A stretch of DNA of 11,405 nt from Rhodospirillales bacterium (GTDB lineage Bacteria > Pseudomonadota > Alphaproteobacteria > Rhodospirillales_A > JACZKS01): assembly GCA_018648445.1 (NCBI GenBank), contig JABGRG010000118.1, positions 1 to 11,405 on the forward strand, read 5' to 3'. Shown in pieces: positions 1 through 7,200 of this stretch (the stretch's first letter is position 1; the number at the start of each line of letters is the position of its first letter). Below the pieces are notes generated by a model. That model had not been told where the DNA came from. It did no database searches and worked only from the letters and a program-made list of their open reading frames with translations. The translations under genes and the position numbers were made by a program.

Positions 1-1180
1 CATTTTCGGCAACGAGTGCCTTGCGACGTTCAATGAGTTTTTTCTGATCGGGTAGCTGTGTGAAACCCGGTAAATCAGCAACCGCCGTAAACGCCATATT
101 CGGAAAAATAATTCTTAGAGCCCTGCGGACGACCATCGACGCATACAGGCCGGGATGTTCCGAAATGAATTCAATAGCCCGCTTGGTCAGCCAAGCATTA
201 TATTCCACGCCCCCCGTATGGCCGAAGTCCGTTTTTCCCGTCTCGCGTTCATAAAAAGCGGCCACGACGCCGTCGTCCTCAATTATTCCGTAAGGGTTCG
301 AAAACTGCCCAATTCCTGACCAGAAAGAATGTCCAAAGGATGAGCGAACGGGAGAAAACTCGCCACGCACCAAATAATTGGCCTCAGCGGCGGCAAGAAG
401 GGTCATGCCACCAGCCAGAAGCAGCGCGGAGATTTGTTGCCATCGCCGCGCCGGAAGCGCCAATGATCTATTTTCGATCACGCTGACGAATGCCAGCCAG
501 CCCGCAGCACCAACGGCAAATAAAATCGAAATCGAGCGGCACTCGTTGGCAACGATATTGGCGAGGGTCAACCCGCCGACTAACATCCACAACGGGCCGT
601 TCGAAAACCCGTATGAGGACGTGGATATCTTTATAACTATCCACGTCATGACAATCAGCGAGTAGCTTAGCCACGCGTTGTAATCGGGTGCAGCGGCCAC
701 CTGAATCTCCGGAAGAAACAGCGCGTACGCAATCCCGGCGGCAATGGCGGCGCCGGCACCAGCAACTTGCCGGGCAATGGAAATAACCGGAAGGACCATT
801 AACGCGTCAATTAGCAAATTCAGGGTTTGGATATGTATATAGAAAACCGGACCAAATAACTTGTGGACCAGAATAAACAGATAAACGACACCTCGATCAT
901 TGATGGACCATAAGATAAGCGCCTCTTCAATGGTCATGCGGAATTTCTCGGTGAAATCCACGCCGAGTGGGATCGCGCCGAAATCACTCCATGCCAAGGC
1001 AAGCGCAGATCTGGGAACCGGTTGCCAATAGGGCGGGATATCCCAATAGAGATTGGCAAGAAGCACTAATACGCGTGCGGCGATCGCGAGAGCAAGAATA
1101 GCCCAGATATATTTAGCCGACACGACTTCCGAGATATCGGTATCGTTGCGGGTCGGTCCAGGAATTATTGTGTCAGCCAT
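1..1180 (-). CDS. GT-C/GT39-like multi-membrane glycosyltransferase, partial (C-terminus beyond left edge)
   Basis: This frame stays open from an ATG at 1180 to the window edge (393 codons seen), so the gene is cut at its 3' end. A short soluble N-terminus (about 1-22) is followed by hydrophobic segments near residues 23-46, 98-116, 119-164, 167-186, 197-234 and 248-265. The C-terminal part from about 270 is probably periplasmic. It holds the stretch FWSGIGQFSNPYGI (286-299), then Y310, a second Tyr (Y327) and EHPGLY (341-346). From memory this resembles the layout of GT39-like bacterial membrane proteins (membrane domain, then a conserved F-x-G-x-G-x-x-x-N-x-Y-G-I motif). Such enzymes transfer sugars from polyprenyl-phosphate donors on the outer face of the inner membrane; the substrate here is unknown. 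The gene starts 27 bp after the preceding gene's stop. No clear Shine-Dalgarno site is visible, so the start rests on the open frame and the position. The GT-C class is an inference from topology. Confidence 0.8.
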   Translation of the reverse strand, partial: MADTIIPGPTRNDTDISEVVSAKYIWAILALAIAARVLVLLANLYWDIPPYWQPVPRSALALAWSDFGAIPLGVDFTEKFRMTIEEALILWSINDRGVVYLFILVHKLFGPVFYIHIQTLNLLIDALMVLPVISIARQVAGAGAAIAAGIAYALFLPEIQVAAAPDYNAWLSYSLIVMTWIVIKISTSSYGFSNGPLWMLVGGLTLANIVANECRSISILFAVGAAGWLAFVSVIENRSLALPARRWQQISALLLAGGMTLLAAAEANYLVRGEFSPVRSSFGHSFWSGIGQFSNPYGIIEDDGVVAAFYERETGKTDFGHTGGVEYNAWLTKRAIEFISEHPGLYASMVVRRALRIIFPNMAFTAVADLPGFTQLPDQKKLIERRKALVAEN

Positions 1181-1207
1181 CAGACGGTTTTATTCGATGA
1201 AAGAAAG

Positions 1208-2536
1208 TCAAATCGTGGATTGGCGGAAAGCAATATCCCGAGATACTGCAGCGGTCGAAATTTCGTCGCGAAACTGATCACGCAATATACTGGCATCATG
1301 CCTTTCACGAGCCGTTGACAAAGCTGCAGCCGATAGCCGTCGGCGCAGATCAATGTCATTGATTAGGCGAACGATACCATTCTTTAGCGCTTCTGACCCC
1401 TGATTCGAAACAACAAGACCCCAACCGAATTCACACGCGTATTGCACCTGTGCAACCACGGGCGAACCATAAACCAGAATGGGCATTCCAACGGCCAGAT
1501 AGGCCGGAACTCGGGTCGGCATGGAATAGCGGATAAAATTGACGGATTCATTGTCGAAATTCGACGGCATGAGCAAAATGTCGCTTGACCCGATCGTGTC
1601 GAAAAACGACCTATCGTCAGTGAGAGCGCCATTAAAATGAATTGCAGGATGCTCGCCTAGAATTTCGCGGCTTTCTTTCGTCAGCGACGGGCTGTAAATC
1701 TCCGCCTGTATGGCATATCCGTCGTCGCATAATTCAGCGACTGCCCTGCAGCAATCCCTAAGGCTGGTCAATTGGGCATTCGGATAAACAGACCCCGCAT
1801 AAACAACCCGTATCGGATCATTGAGATGCGATGGGTCCCTGGCCGAGCGATGCCATTTGTCGACATCGACGGTATTTTGAAATGGAACGAACCGTCCGCC
1901 ATACCTTTCTTCAAACGCACGGCACATGGAATCGCATATGCCCATTCGGATTTCGGACCTGTCCATAAGGCGACGAACCAGACCCGCCATGCGGCGGCGT
2001 TGAAAAGGCCCCAAAAGCCCTTTTTGAAATTGGACGGATGGCCAGTCATCCATCATGTGTACAATTAGCGGGAGGTTATAGCGGGCCTGAATTTTCTCCA
2101 CAACTTCCATCAGGCCGATACTGCCCAGGATGGTGAAAATCACGTCCGGTTTGAAATCCTCGATCCAGGTCTCCAGATTTAGGCTGAGCAGACCAGACTG
2201 CGGAAGTCCATCGCCGAAAATCAAGTTTTTAGCCGACTGAAGTGCCTGGATATGGAGGGGTGCCGATTGGGTTTCCCCACAAGCGTTTGATGCCTTTGGT
2301 AGAGTTTCCCTATTGGCAAGAGTGCCGCCAAATTTGCGAATTTCCTGCGGCCCCAAGCGGTAGAATCTATCGCAAACTTCGTATGTTACGGGCTGGCAAT
2401 CATCGTGAACCGTAGCGATCCTGTCTTTCGGCCAACCGAAAAACAAGTTTGTGAACGTGATTCCGGTCCCGCTCACTTTGTTGAACGCGTGCGGCGTAAT
2501 AAACAGAACGCGAGGATAATCCTCTGACAAACTCAT
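1208..2536 (-). CDS. GT-B fold glycosyltransferase (family 4-like)
   Basis: A 442-residue cytoplasmic glycosyltransferase of about the usual length for the GT-B class. The N-terminal Rossmann half begins RVLFITPHAF (9-18), followed by a Gly-rich loop SGTGIT (22-27). It also contains a distinctive HMMDDWPS segment (160-167). The C-terminal half starts near IRVVYAGSV (242-250) and carries DILLMPSNFDNESVNFIRYS (319-338) and then VPAYLAVGMPILVYG (343-357), the donor-nucleotide side of family 4/1 enzymes. The classical E-x7-E motif is not obvious; NFDNES-x-N-F-I-R-Y-S-M-P occupies that place, as in a subgroup of O-antigen transferases that I recall. The frame is also open back to an ATG at 2587, which would overlap fcl by 40 bp and add 17 residues of low-quality sequence. 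I chose the ATG at 2536, 11 bp after the fcl stop, because the fold begins right after it. Its place directly after gmd-fcl makes fucosyl transfer an attractive guess, but this is unproven. Confidence 0.87.
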   Translation of the reverse strand: MSLSEDYPRVLFITPHAFNKVSGTGITFTNLFFGWPKDRIATVHDDCQPVTYEVCDRFYRLGPQEIRKFGGTLANRETLPKASNACGETQSAPLHIQALQSAKNLIFGDGLPQSGLLSLNLETWIEDFKPDVIFTILGSIGLMEVVEKIQARYNLPLIVHMMDDWPSVQFQKGLLGPFQRRRMAGLVRRLMDRSEIRMGICDSMCRAFEERYGGRFVPFQNTVDVDKWHRSARDPSHLNDPIRVVYAGSVYPNAQLTSLRDCCRAVAELCDDGYAIQAEIYSPSLTKESREILGEHPAIHFNGALTDDRSFFDTIGSSDILLMPSNFDNESVNFIRYSMPTRVPAYLAVGMPILVYGSPVVAQVQYACEFGWGLVVSNQGSEALKNGIVRLINDIDLRRRLSAAALSTARERHDASILRDQFRDEISTAAVSRDIAFRQSTI

Positions 2537-2547
2537 GCCTGAAGAGC

Positions 2548-3489
2548 CTATGATCGGCGAAAGGTGTCTTGATTGTTGACGAACCATTCGTACGTGGCGG
2601 CTAAGCCGTCACGAAAAACAATCGAGGAGCGCCACCCCAGTTCACGAAGTTTCGAGCAATCGAGCAGCTTTTTTGGCATGCCATCGGGCTTGCTATCGTC
2701 GAAAATGACGTCACCCTCGTATCCTACCACTTGCTTGATCAACAGCGCCGCATCGGCGATAGAAATGTCCGACCCTGTACCGACGTTAACGATTCCGCCA
2801 TCGTCATAGTTGTCCAACAAAAACACAGCCGCGTCGGCGAAATCATCAACGTGTAAAAACTCGCGGAACGGCTTTCCCGTGCCCCATACCACCACTTCCG
2901 CCGCGCCCGCGACCTTCGCTTCATGGAATTTGCGAATCAGTGCTGGCAGGACGTGGGCGTTTTCCAGATGGAAATTGTCGCCCGGGCCGTAAAGGTTATT
3001 CGGCATGATGGAAACCGAATTGAAACCATGCTGGCGCCGCAGTGCATCGCACAGCGAAATTCCAGCGATTTTGGCCACTGCATACCACTCATTGGTTGGC
3101 TCAAGTGGGCCGGTTAACAGGGCGGTCTCGGCCATCGGTTGAGTCGCAAGTTTTGGATAAATGCAGGCTGAACCAAGGAACATGAGCTTTCGGACTCCAT
3201 TGCGCCAGGCAGCCTCAATGACATTGGTTTGTATTTGCAGATTGTTGAGAATGAAATCGGCAGGATAGACAGAGTTTGCGTGAATGCCCCCAACCCGCGC
3301 GGCGGCCAGAACAACGACATCCGGATGCTCGCTCTCAAAAAAATCCCGTGTGGCAGTTTGATTTGTGAGGTCTAGCTCGGAGTGTGATCGAGTAACGATG
3401 TTTTCGTATTGAGCGCTACGAATTCGTCGCACCATGGCCGAACCAGCCATGCCATTGTGGCCCGCAACGTAAATCTTGTCTTTTTTCAC
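2548..3489 (-). CDS. fcl: GDP-L-fucose synthase (GDP-4-keto-6-deoxymannose 3,5-epimerase/4-reductase)
   Basis: Converts GDP-4-keto-6-deoxy-D-mannose and NADPH to GDP-L-fucose, the second step after Gmd, in the cytoplasm. The 313-residue protein has the usual size and is an extended short-chain dehydrogenase. The NADP-binding Gly motif GHNGMAG lies at 10-16, and GSACIYP at 106-112 supplies Ser107 and Cys109. The Tyr-x3-Lys pair is Y136/K140 in YAVAK, and H179 lies in ENAHVLP. By my count these fall at the same residue numbers as the catalytic Ser107, Tyr136, Lys140, Cys109 and His179 of the E. coli enzyme, which is strong support for epimerase-reductase activity. MPNNLYGPGDNFH (162-174) is also typical. 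The start codon is GTG (3489-3487), 12 bp after the gmd stop, with GGAT a few bases upstream as a weak ribosome site. The tight spacing implies co-transcription with gmd. A variant nucleotide-sugar product cannot be fully excluded but is unlikely. Confidence 0.96.
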   Translation of the reverse strand: MKKDKIYVAGHNGMAGSAMVRRIRSAQYENIVTRSHSELDLTNQTATRDFFESEHPDVVVLAAARVGGIHANSVYPADFILNNLQIQTNVIEAAWRNGVRKLMFLGSACIYPKLATQPMAETALLTGPLEPTNEWYAVAKIAGISLCDALRRQHGFNSVSIMPNNLYGPGDNFHLENAHVLPALIRKFHEAKVAGAAEVVVWGTGKPFREFLHVDDFADAAVFLLDNYDDGGIVNVGTGSDISIADAALLIKQVVGYEGDVIFDDSKPDGMPKKLLDCSKLRELGWRSSIVFRDGLAATYEWFVNNQDTFRRS

Positions 3490-3501
3490 TACGTATCCAG
3501 C

Positions 3502-4587
3502 CTATTCATTGTAAGAGTATACTTCGAAGCCATTCCTTGCGGCGATAGCATCACGTTCCGTGAGTTTTCGGTCGCGTGCCGCCATTTCCTCGACGAGATC
3601 CACAAACGACGTTTTGGCAGTCCATCCCAAGACCTCACGTGCCTTGGAAGCATCACCGAGGAGTGCCTCAACCTCGGTTGGCCGGAAGTAGCGGCGGTCA
3701 ATGGCGATAACACGTTTATTTGTCGCCCGATCAATACCAACCTCGTTCACTCCCTCGCCCTCCCACGCAATCTGCATATCCATGGCGGCGGCCGTGGCCT
3801 CGACGAATTCACGTACAGAATGTTGCTCGCCCGTCGCCAACACAAAATCGTCGGGTGTGGGTTGTTGCATCATCAGCCACATGCCTTCGGCATAATCTCG
3901 CGCGTGCCCCCAGTCACGTAGCGAATCCATGTTGCCGAGAAAAAGGCAATCCTGCATTCCCTGCCGAATTCGCGCCAAGCCCCGCGTGATCTTACGAGTC
4001 ACGAAAGTCTCCCCCCGGATCGGCGATTCGTGATTGAACAAAATGCCGTTGCACGCAAATATTCCATATGCCTCGCGGTAGTTCACCGTGATCCAATACG
4101 CATACACCTTGGCCGCACCGTAAGGTGAACGCGGATAAAACGGCGTCGTCTCGCGTTGTGGCGTCTCGACGACCTTGCCAAACATCTCCGACGTAGATGC
4201 CTGATAGAAGCGGGTGGAGTCTTCAAGTCCCAGAATACGAATGGCTTCAAGGATTCGTAGAGTTCCCAGCGCATCAGAATTAGCAGTATATTCGGGTGTC
4301 TCAAAACTGACCTGAACGTGACTTTGCGCCGCCAGATTATAAATCTCGTCCGGGCGAACTTCCTGGATAATGCGGATCAGGTTCGTAGCATCGGTCAGAT
4401 CCCCATAATGAAGCAAGAAATTCGGATCGCTTTCGTGCGGATCCTGATAGAGGTGGTCGATCCGTTCGGTATTGAACGATGAAGCCCGACGCTTAATGCC
4501 ATGTACCTCGTAGCCCTTGTCCAGCAGAAATTCAGTCAGATAAGCCCCGTCCTGACCGGTAACGCCGGTAATAAGTGCTCTCGTCAT
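3502..4587 (-). CDS. gmd: GDP-mannose 4,6-dehydratase
   Basis: Dehydrates GDP-D-mannose to GDP-4-keto-6-deoxy-D-mannose, the entry step to GDP-L-fucose and also to GDP-rhamnose and GDP-perosamine. The protein is 361 residues, close to the roughly 370 usual for bacterial Gmd. The NADP loop GVTGQDG is at 8-14, [15 protein letters not shown] (33-47) is a Gmd signature, and NLAAQSHV is at 84-91. The active site shows STSEMFG (131-137) with Thr132 and Glu134, then YGAAK with Y156/K160, matching E. coli Gmd numbering. [17 protein letters not shown] (185-201) is another family signature. The frame is open back to 4668, but those 27 residues look like noise and would overlap the upstream gene. I chose the ATG at 4587 because GGAG lies 8 bp upstream and the conserved fold begins there. 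The gap to the upstream stop is 29 bp. With fcl immediately downstream, the product is most likely GDP-L-fucose. Confidence 0.97.
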   Translation of the reverse strand: MTRALITGVTGQDGAYLTEFLLDKGYEVHGIKRRASSFNTERIDHLYQDPHESDPNFLLHYGDLTDATNLIRIIQEVRPDEIYNLAAQSHVQVSFETPEYTANSDALGTLRILEAIRILGLEDSTRFYQASTSEMFGKVVETPQRETTPFYPRSPYGAAKVYAYWITVNYREAYGIFACNGILFNHESPIRGETFVTRKITRGLARIRQGMQDCLFLGNMDSLRDWGHARDYAEGMWLMMQQPTPDDFVLATGEQHSVREFVEATAAAMDMQIAWEGEGVNEVGIDRATNKRVIAIDRRYFRPTEVEALLGDASKAREVLGWTAKTSFVDLVEEMAARDRKLTERDAIAARNGFEVYSYNE

Positions 4588-4595
4588 CGCGTTGT

Positions 4596-4599
4596 CTCC
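4596..4599 (-). promoter_or_regulatory. Ribosome binding site of gmd
   Basis: GGAG on the minus strand, 8 bases before the ATG at 4587. It decides the gmd start against the in-frame ATG at 4668, which lies inside the end of the upstream gene. Confidence 0.7.
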
Positions 4600-4616
4600 G
4601 GTTTTCCTGTCTATTG

Positions 4617-6197
4617 TTAGTCGTTGATGCGATACAGGCACGCCTGTCCACCGAACTCGGTCTCGCAAAGGTATGAAGCGCCCACCGCCGCCTCGATTTC
4701 CGCAGTTGGCAAATCTTGATCAATGTCCAATACGTAGCGTGGTTGCCGGGTTTTCAGGTTCTCTAGAAATATGGCCTTCCATTCGGGAAGAATGGGATCC
4801 ATCAATTTAGCACTCGTGCTCAGCCAATTGATGGGGCAACGTCGCTCGGCCAGTACAAAAAACTGCGGCAAAGTTCCAAGAACCAAAACGAAGTCATCGG
4901 CCTCCGTACGTTCGCTCACGTACCTTGCCGCCTGCTCGGCAATTTTATTTTTCTTCAGAATCGGTCGCATTTCCAGCGGCCAAAACCGGTAATCGAATTC
5001 TTCCCCGGCCCGTCCGCGAAATGCCTTGAAAACACCAAAAAGCGTTAACACCGCGCCTAGCACGGCCAGCACCAGAAAGAAGCCCCCCGCGCCATCAAAC
5101 AACGCCTCCTCCACCCTCCACCAACCAGCGGCAGCGAGAATGGCGACCGGCAGAACCAGGGGAATACAGTGGAACGGGAAATATCGCCCCTGCGCCAAGA
5201 GTGCAACCATCGCCCCACTCAACCACGCCAACGAGATAGTAACGATAGGCCCTTCAACAAAATACGCCCCCACTATCGCCATCAAGATAGTGCCTGACAA
5301 ACTGCCTATCACCATCGGCAAAAAAGCCTTGGCGCTGAGCGCCGAACCATACAGGAGTAAAATGCGCTCAACGCCTAACAAGCGCCCCAGCCGCACAGCC
5401 AATAAGGAAAATTTCCCACCACCCAATTTGCCGCCAATCTTCTGTTCTAAATCTTCGAATTGTCCACTGTTAGCGGTATTGGCGGAGTGGGAAGCATAAC
5501 CGAACACTCCCAAGTTTTCTTTGCGCAGCAAGTCCGTGCGCCACAAAATGGCAACAAATATGCTCACGGCGCAAAGGCATCCGAGAACTGAGAAAATAAA
5601 CATCGTTTGGCCAGGATGAGCAAAAAACAATGCGCCCCACACAACCCCATAAGGCGCCAACTGAGTGACTTTTATCAGCAACGCCGTCAACACGGCGACG
5701 AATACAAAAACGCCTATCCATGCCGGTTGCGGGTTCAAAAACGCAAACATCGCGCCGAGAAAAATAAATACATCAAATAGATTGGCTGTCCGCTCCGCCG
5801 ATTCGTAGTGGACGGCCAACGTGGGGAAACTCATCAGCAAAAAAAACAGGCCAGCGAATACCCAAGCGACGCCACTATCGACGAGCCCGGATTCAATTCC
5901 AACAAAAACGAACGCCCCAACGACGACGATATTTCCGCCCTGTGCCACGTTTCGCGCGAGTCGGTCTGGGTTTTGCACTCCAAAAATCTTAAACCAAAAA
6001 GCGAACAGAAATGCGCAGCCCAACCGCGTACAGCCTAGCAAAACATTTTCCTGATAGCGCAACGTAACCCCTTTGGCGCGAAATGCTCCCCAATACGAAT
6101 GCCAACCGGCATCCTGATGGCAAAGCAATCCCCGATACGGCATGTTGATCAGCAGATAGAATGCCGCCAACAACAGAAACGCTGAAAATTCGAGCAT
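4617..6197 (-). CDS. Multi-membrane GT-C (GT39-like) glycosyltransferase
   Basis: An integral inner-membrane protein of 526 residues with about ten or more hydrophobic segments, beginning at once with [16 protein letters not shown]. The first outer loop holds [11 protein letters not shown] (26-36). Its Asp29 sits where GT-C enzymes keep an acidic catalytic residue. A later segment with [12 protein letters not shown] resembles the lipid-donor loop of GT39-like proteins. After the last membrane span comes a soluble C-terminal domain of about 125 residues with [11 protein letters not shown] and YVLDIDQD, probably periplasmic. Such proteins move a sugar from a polyprenyl-phosphate carrier to a glycan or lipid; the acceptor is unknown. 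It follows a family 2 polyprenyl-phosphate sugar transferase, a common functional pairing. The start is uncertain: ATG 6197 lies 31 bp after the upstream stop and opens directly into a membrane helix, while ATG 6266 would add 23 polar residues and overlap the upstream gene by 38 bp. Neither has a good Shine-Dalgarno site. Confidence 0.82.
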   Translation of the reverse strand: MLEFSAFLLLAAFYLLINMPYRGLLCHQDAGWHSYWGAFRAKGVTLRYQENVLLGCTRLGCAFLFAFWFKIFGVQNPDRLARNVAQGGNIVVVGAFVFVGIESGLVDSGVAWVFAGLFFLLMSFPTLAVHYESAERTANLFDVFIFLGAMFAFLNPQPAWIGVFVFVAVLTALLIKVTQLAPYGVVWGALFFAHPGQTMFIFSVLGCLCAVSIFVAILWRTDLLRKENLGVFGYASHSANTANSGQFEDLEQKIGGKLGGGKFSLLAVRLGRLLGVERILLLYGSALSAKAFLPMVIGSLSGTILMAIVGAYFVEGPIVTISLAWLSGAMVALLAQGRYFPFHCIPLVLPVAILAAAGWWRVEEALFDGAGGFFLVLAVLGAVLTLFGVFKAFRGRAGEEFDYRFWPLEMRPILKKNKIAEQAARYVSERTEADDFVLVLGTLPQFFVLAERRCPINWLSTSAKLMDPILPEWKAIFLENLKTRQPRYVLDIDQDLPTAEIEAAVGASYLCETEFGGQACLYRIND

Positions 6198-6228
6198 GTC
6201 TATTTGAAATGGCCTGCTTGGATCATCG

Positions 6229-7200
6229 TCATTTTGGCGGAGCGTATTGCGATTTGCGTGCCGCATGTTTGGTGTCGGTGTGGCTCGTCATGGCTACACG
6301 CACAATATCGCCGAGAACCCCTAAACCGAGAAGTAAAATGGACCATGCGCCAGCCGTGGCGACAAAATCCCCGAGCACTTCGTATCCAATGATGGTTAGC
6401 AAAAACGCCGGCACCATCACGAAAAACAGTAGCAAGAGAATCAGCAAAATAAAAAATTTAAGCGGATTGAAAAATGTGATGCCTTGCAAGATCAGTTGCA
6501 TCATGCGAAGGGAATCTCGCAAATGCCGAACTTTGCTTTTGCCGGTACGCTTGAAGTATTGCATCGGAATGAAGGTCACGAAATACCCCTCCCCGATGGC
6601 AAAAATCGTACTGCTGGTGGTGAAGGAAAACGTGTCACACAGAAACGGATAGAACGTTTCCACAAAATCTCGTTTGAATATGCGAAACCCACTGTTTGGG
6701 TCCTTGATTTTTCCCGAGACCCAAAGCCCGAGAAAACTCAGCAATATGCGCCGCGCCAAACGCTTGAACGGTCGATCCGTGTCAAACACGTTCTCACGCG
6801 ACGCGATGACCATATCGAAACCGTTCTTCATCTTGTCGATCAGCATCCCGACTTTTTCGATTTCGTAAGTACCGTCGGCATCAACGATACCTACCCAGTC
6901 GTATTTGGCCACCCGCACGCCGGATTTTATGGCACTGCCGTAACCAGTATTGATTGGGTGATCAATAACCCGCGCACCATCACAGACCTCGGCCCGTTGG
7001 CGCGTCTGATCAGTCGAGCCATCATTGACCACGATGATTTCAAACGGCAAATCTTGTTCCATCAGAGCCTTGTGCAGGCGCGCCAGCGTCGAGGAAATCG
7101 CATTTTCCTCATTGTAAGCAGGAACAATAAAAGTCAGCCCATGTTCGGGTGATCGTTTAGGAGACGACACTCCAGCTTTTCCCTTTTTGGAAGCGGCCAT
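6229..7200 (-). CDS. Family 2 polyprenyl-phosphate sugar transferase (DPM1/GtrB-like)
   Basis: A 323-residue GT-A enzyme with a C-terminal membrane anchor. The nucleotide-sugar site shows VPAYNEE (26-32), VNDGSTD (58-64) and the metal-binding DAD (107-109). KDPNSGFRIF (166-175) and RTGKSKV (218-224) are hallmarks of the dolichol/undecaprenyl-phosphate mannosyl- and glucosyltransferase branch. Two hydrophobic spans follow (about 247-273 and 280-301), with a basic C-terminal tail. The family moves a hexose from a GDP- or UDP-sugar to polyprenyl phosphate at the cytoplasmic face, making the donor for GT-C enzymes; two GT-C-like proteins are encoded downstream in this block. The sugar itself cannot be read from sequence. 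The ATG at 7200 is preceded by GGATGGAAA, a reasonable ribosome site, and lies 44 bp inside the end of the upstream amidotransferase gene, so the overlap looks real and suggests translational coupling. The first 20 residues are Lys- and Ser-rich and outside the catalytic domain. Confidence 0.92.
   Translation of the reverse strand: MAASKKGKAGVSSPKRSPEHGLTFIVPAYNEENAISSTLARLHKALMEQDLPFEIIVVNDGSTDQTRQRAEVCDGARVIDHPINTGYGSAIKSGVRVAKYDWVGIVDADGTYEIEKVGMLIDKMKNGFDMVIASRENVFDTDRPFKRLARRILLSFLGLWVSGKIKDPNSGFRIFKRDFVETFYPFLCDTFSFTTSSTIFAIGEGYFVTFIPMQYFKRTGKSKVRHLRDSLRMMQLILQGITFFNPLKFFILLILLLLFFVMVPAFLLTIIGYEVLGDFVATAGAWSILLLGLGVLGDIVRVAMTSHTDTKHAARKSQYAPPK

Noticed and set aside
3409..3921. Plus-strand open frame of 170 codons across the gmd-fcl junction
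   Set aside because: It is antisense to two well-supported genes and has no family features.
4588..4668. Longer N-terminus for gmd from the ATG at 4668
   Set aside because: The extra 27 residues precede the normal Gmd start, overlap the upstream gene and lack a ribosome site, whereas ATG 4587 has GGAG 8 bp upstream.
5026..5499. Plus-strand open frame of 157 codons
   Set aside because: It opposes the membrane spans of the GT-C-like gene. Hydrophobic codons read antisense often give long polar frames like this one.
6484..7152. Plus-strand open frame of 222 codons
   Set aside because: It lies wholly antisense to the family 2 transferase, whose motifs are unmistakable. It has no recognisable domain and no ribosome site, so it is a shadow frame.
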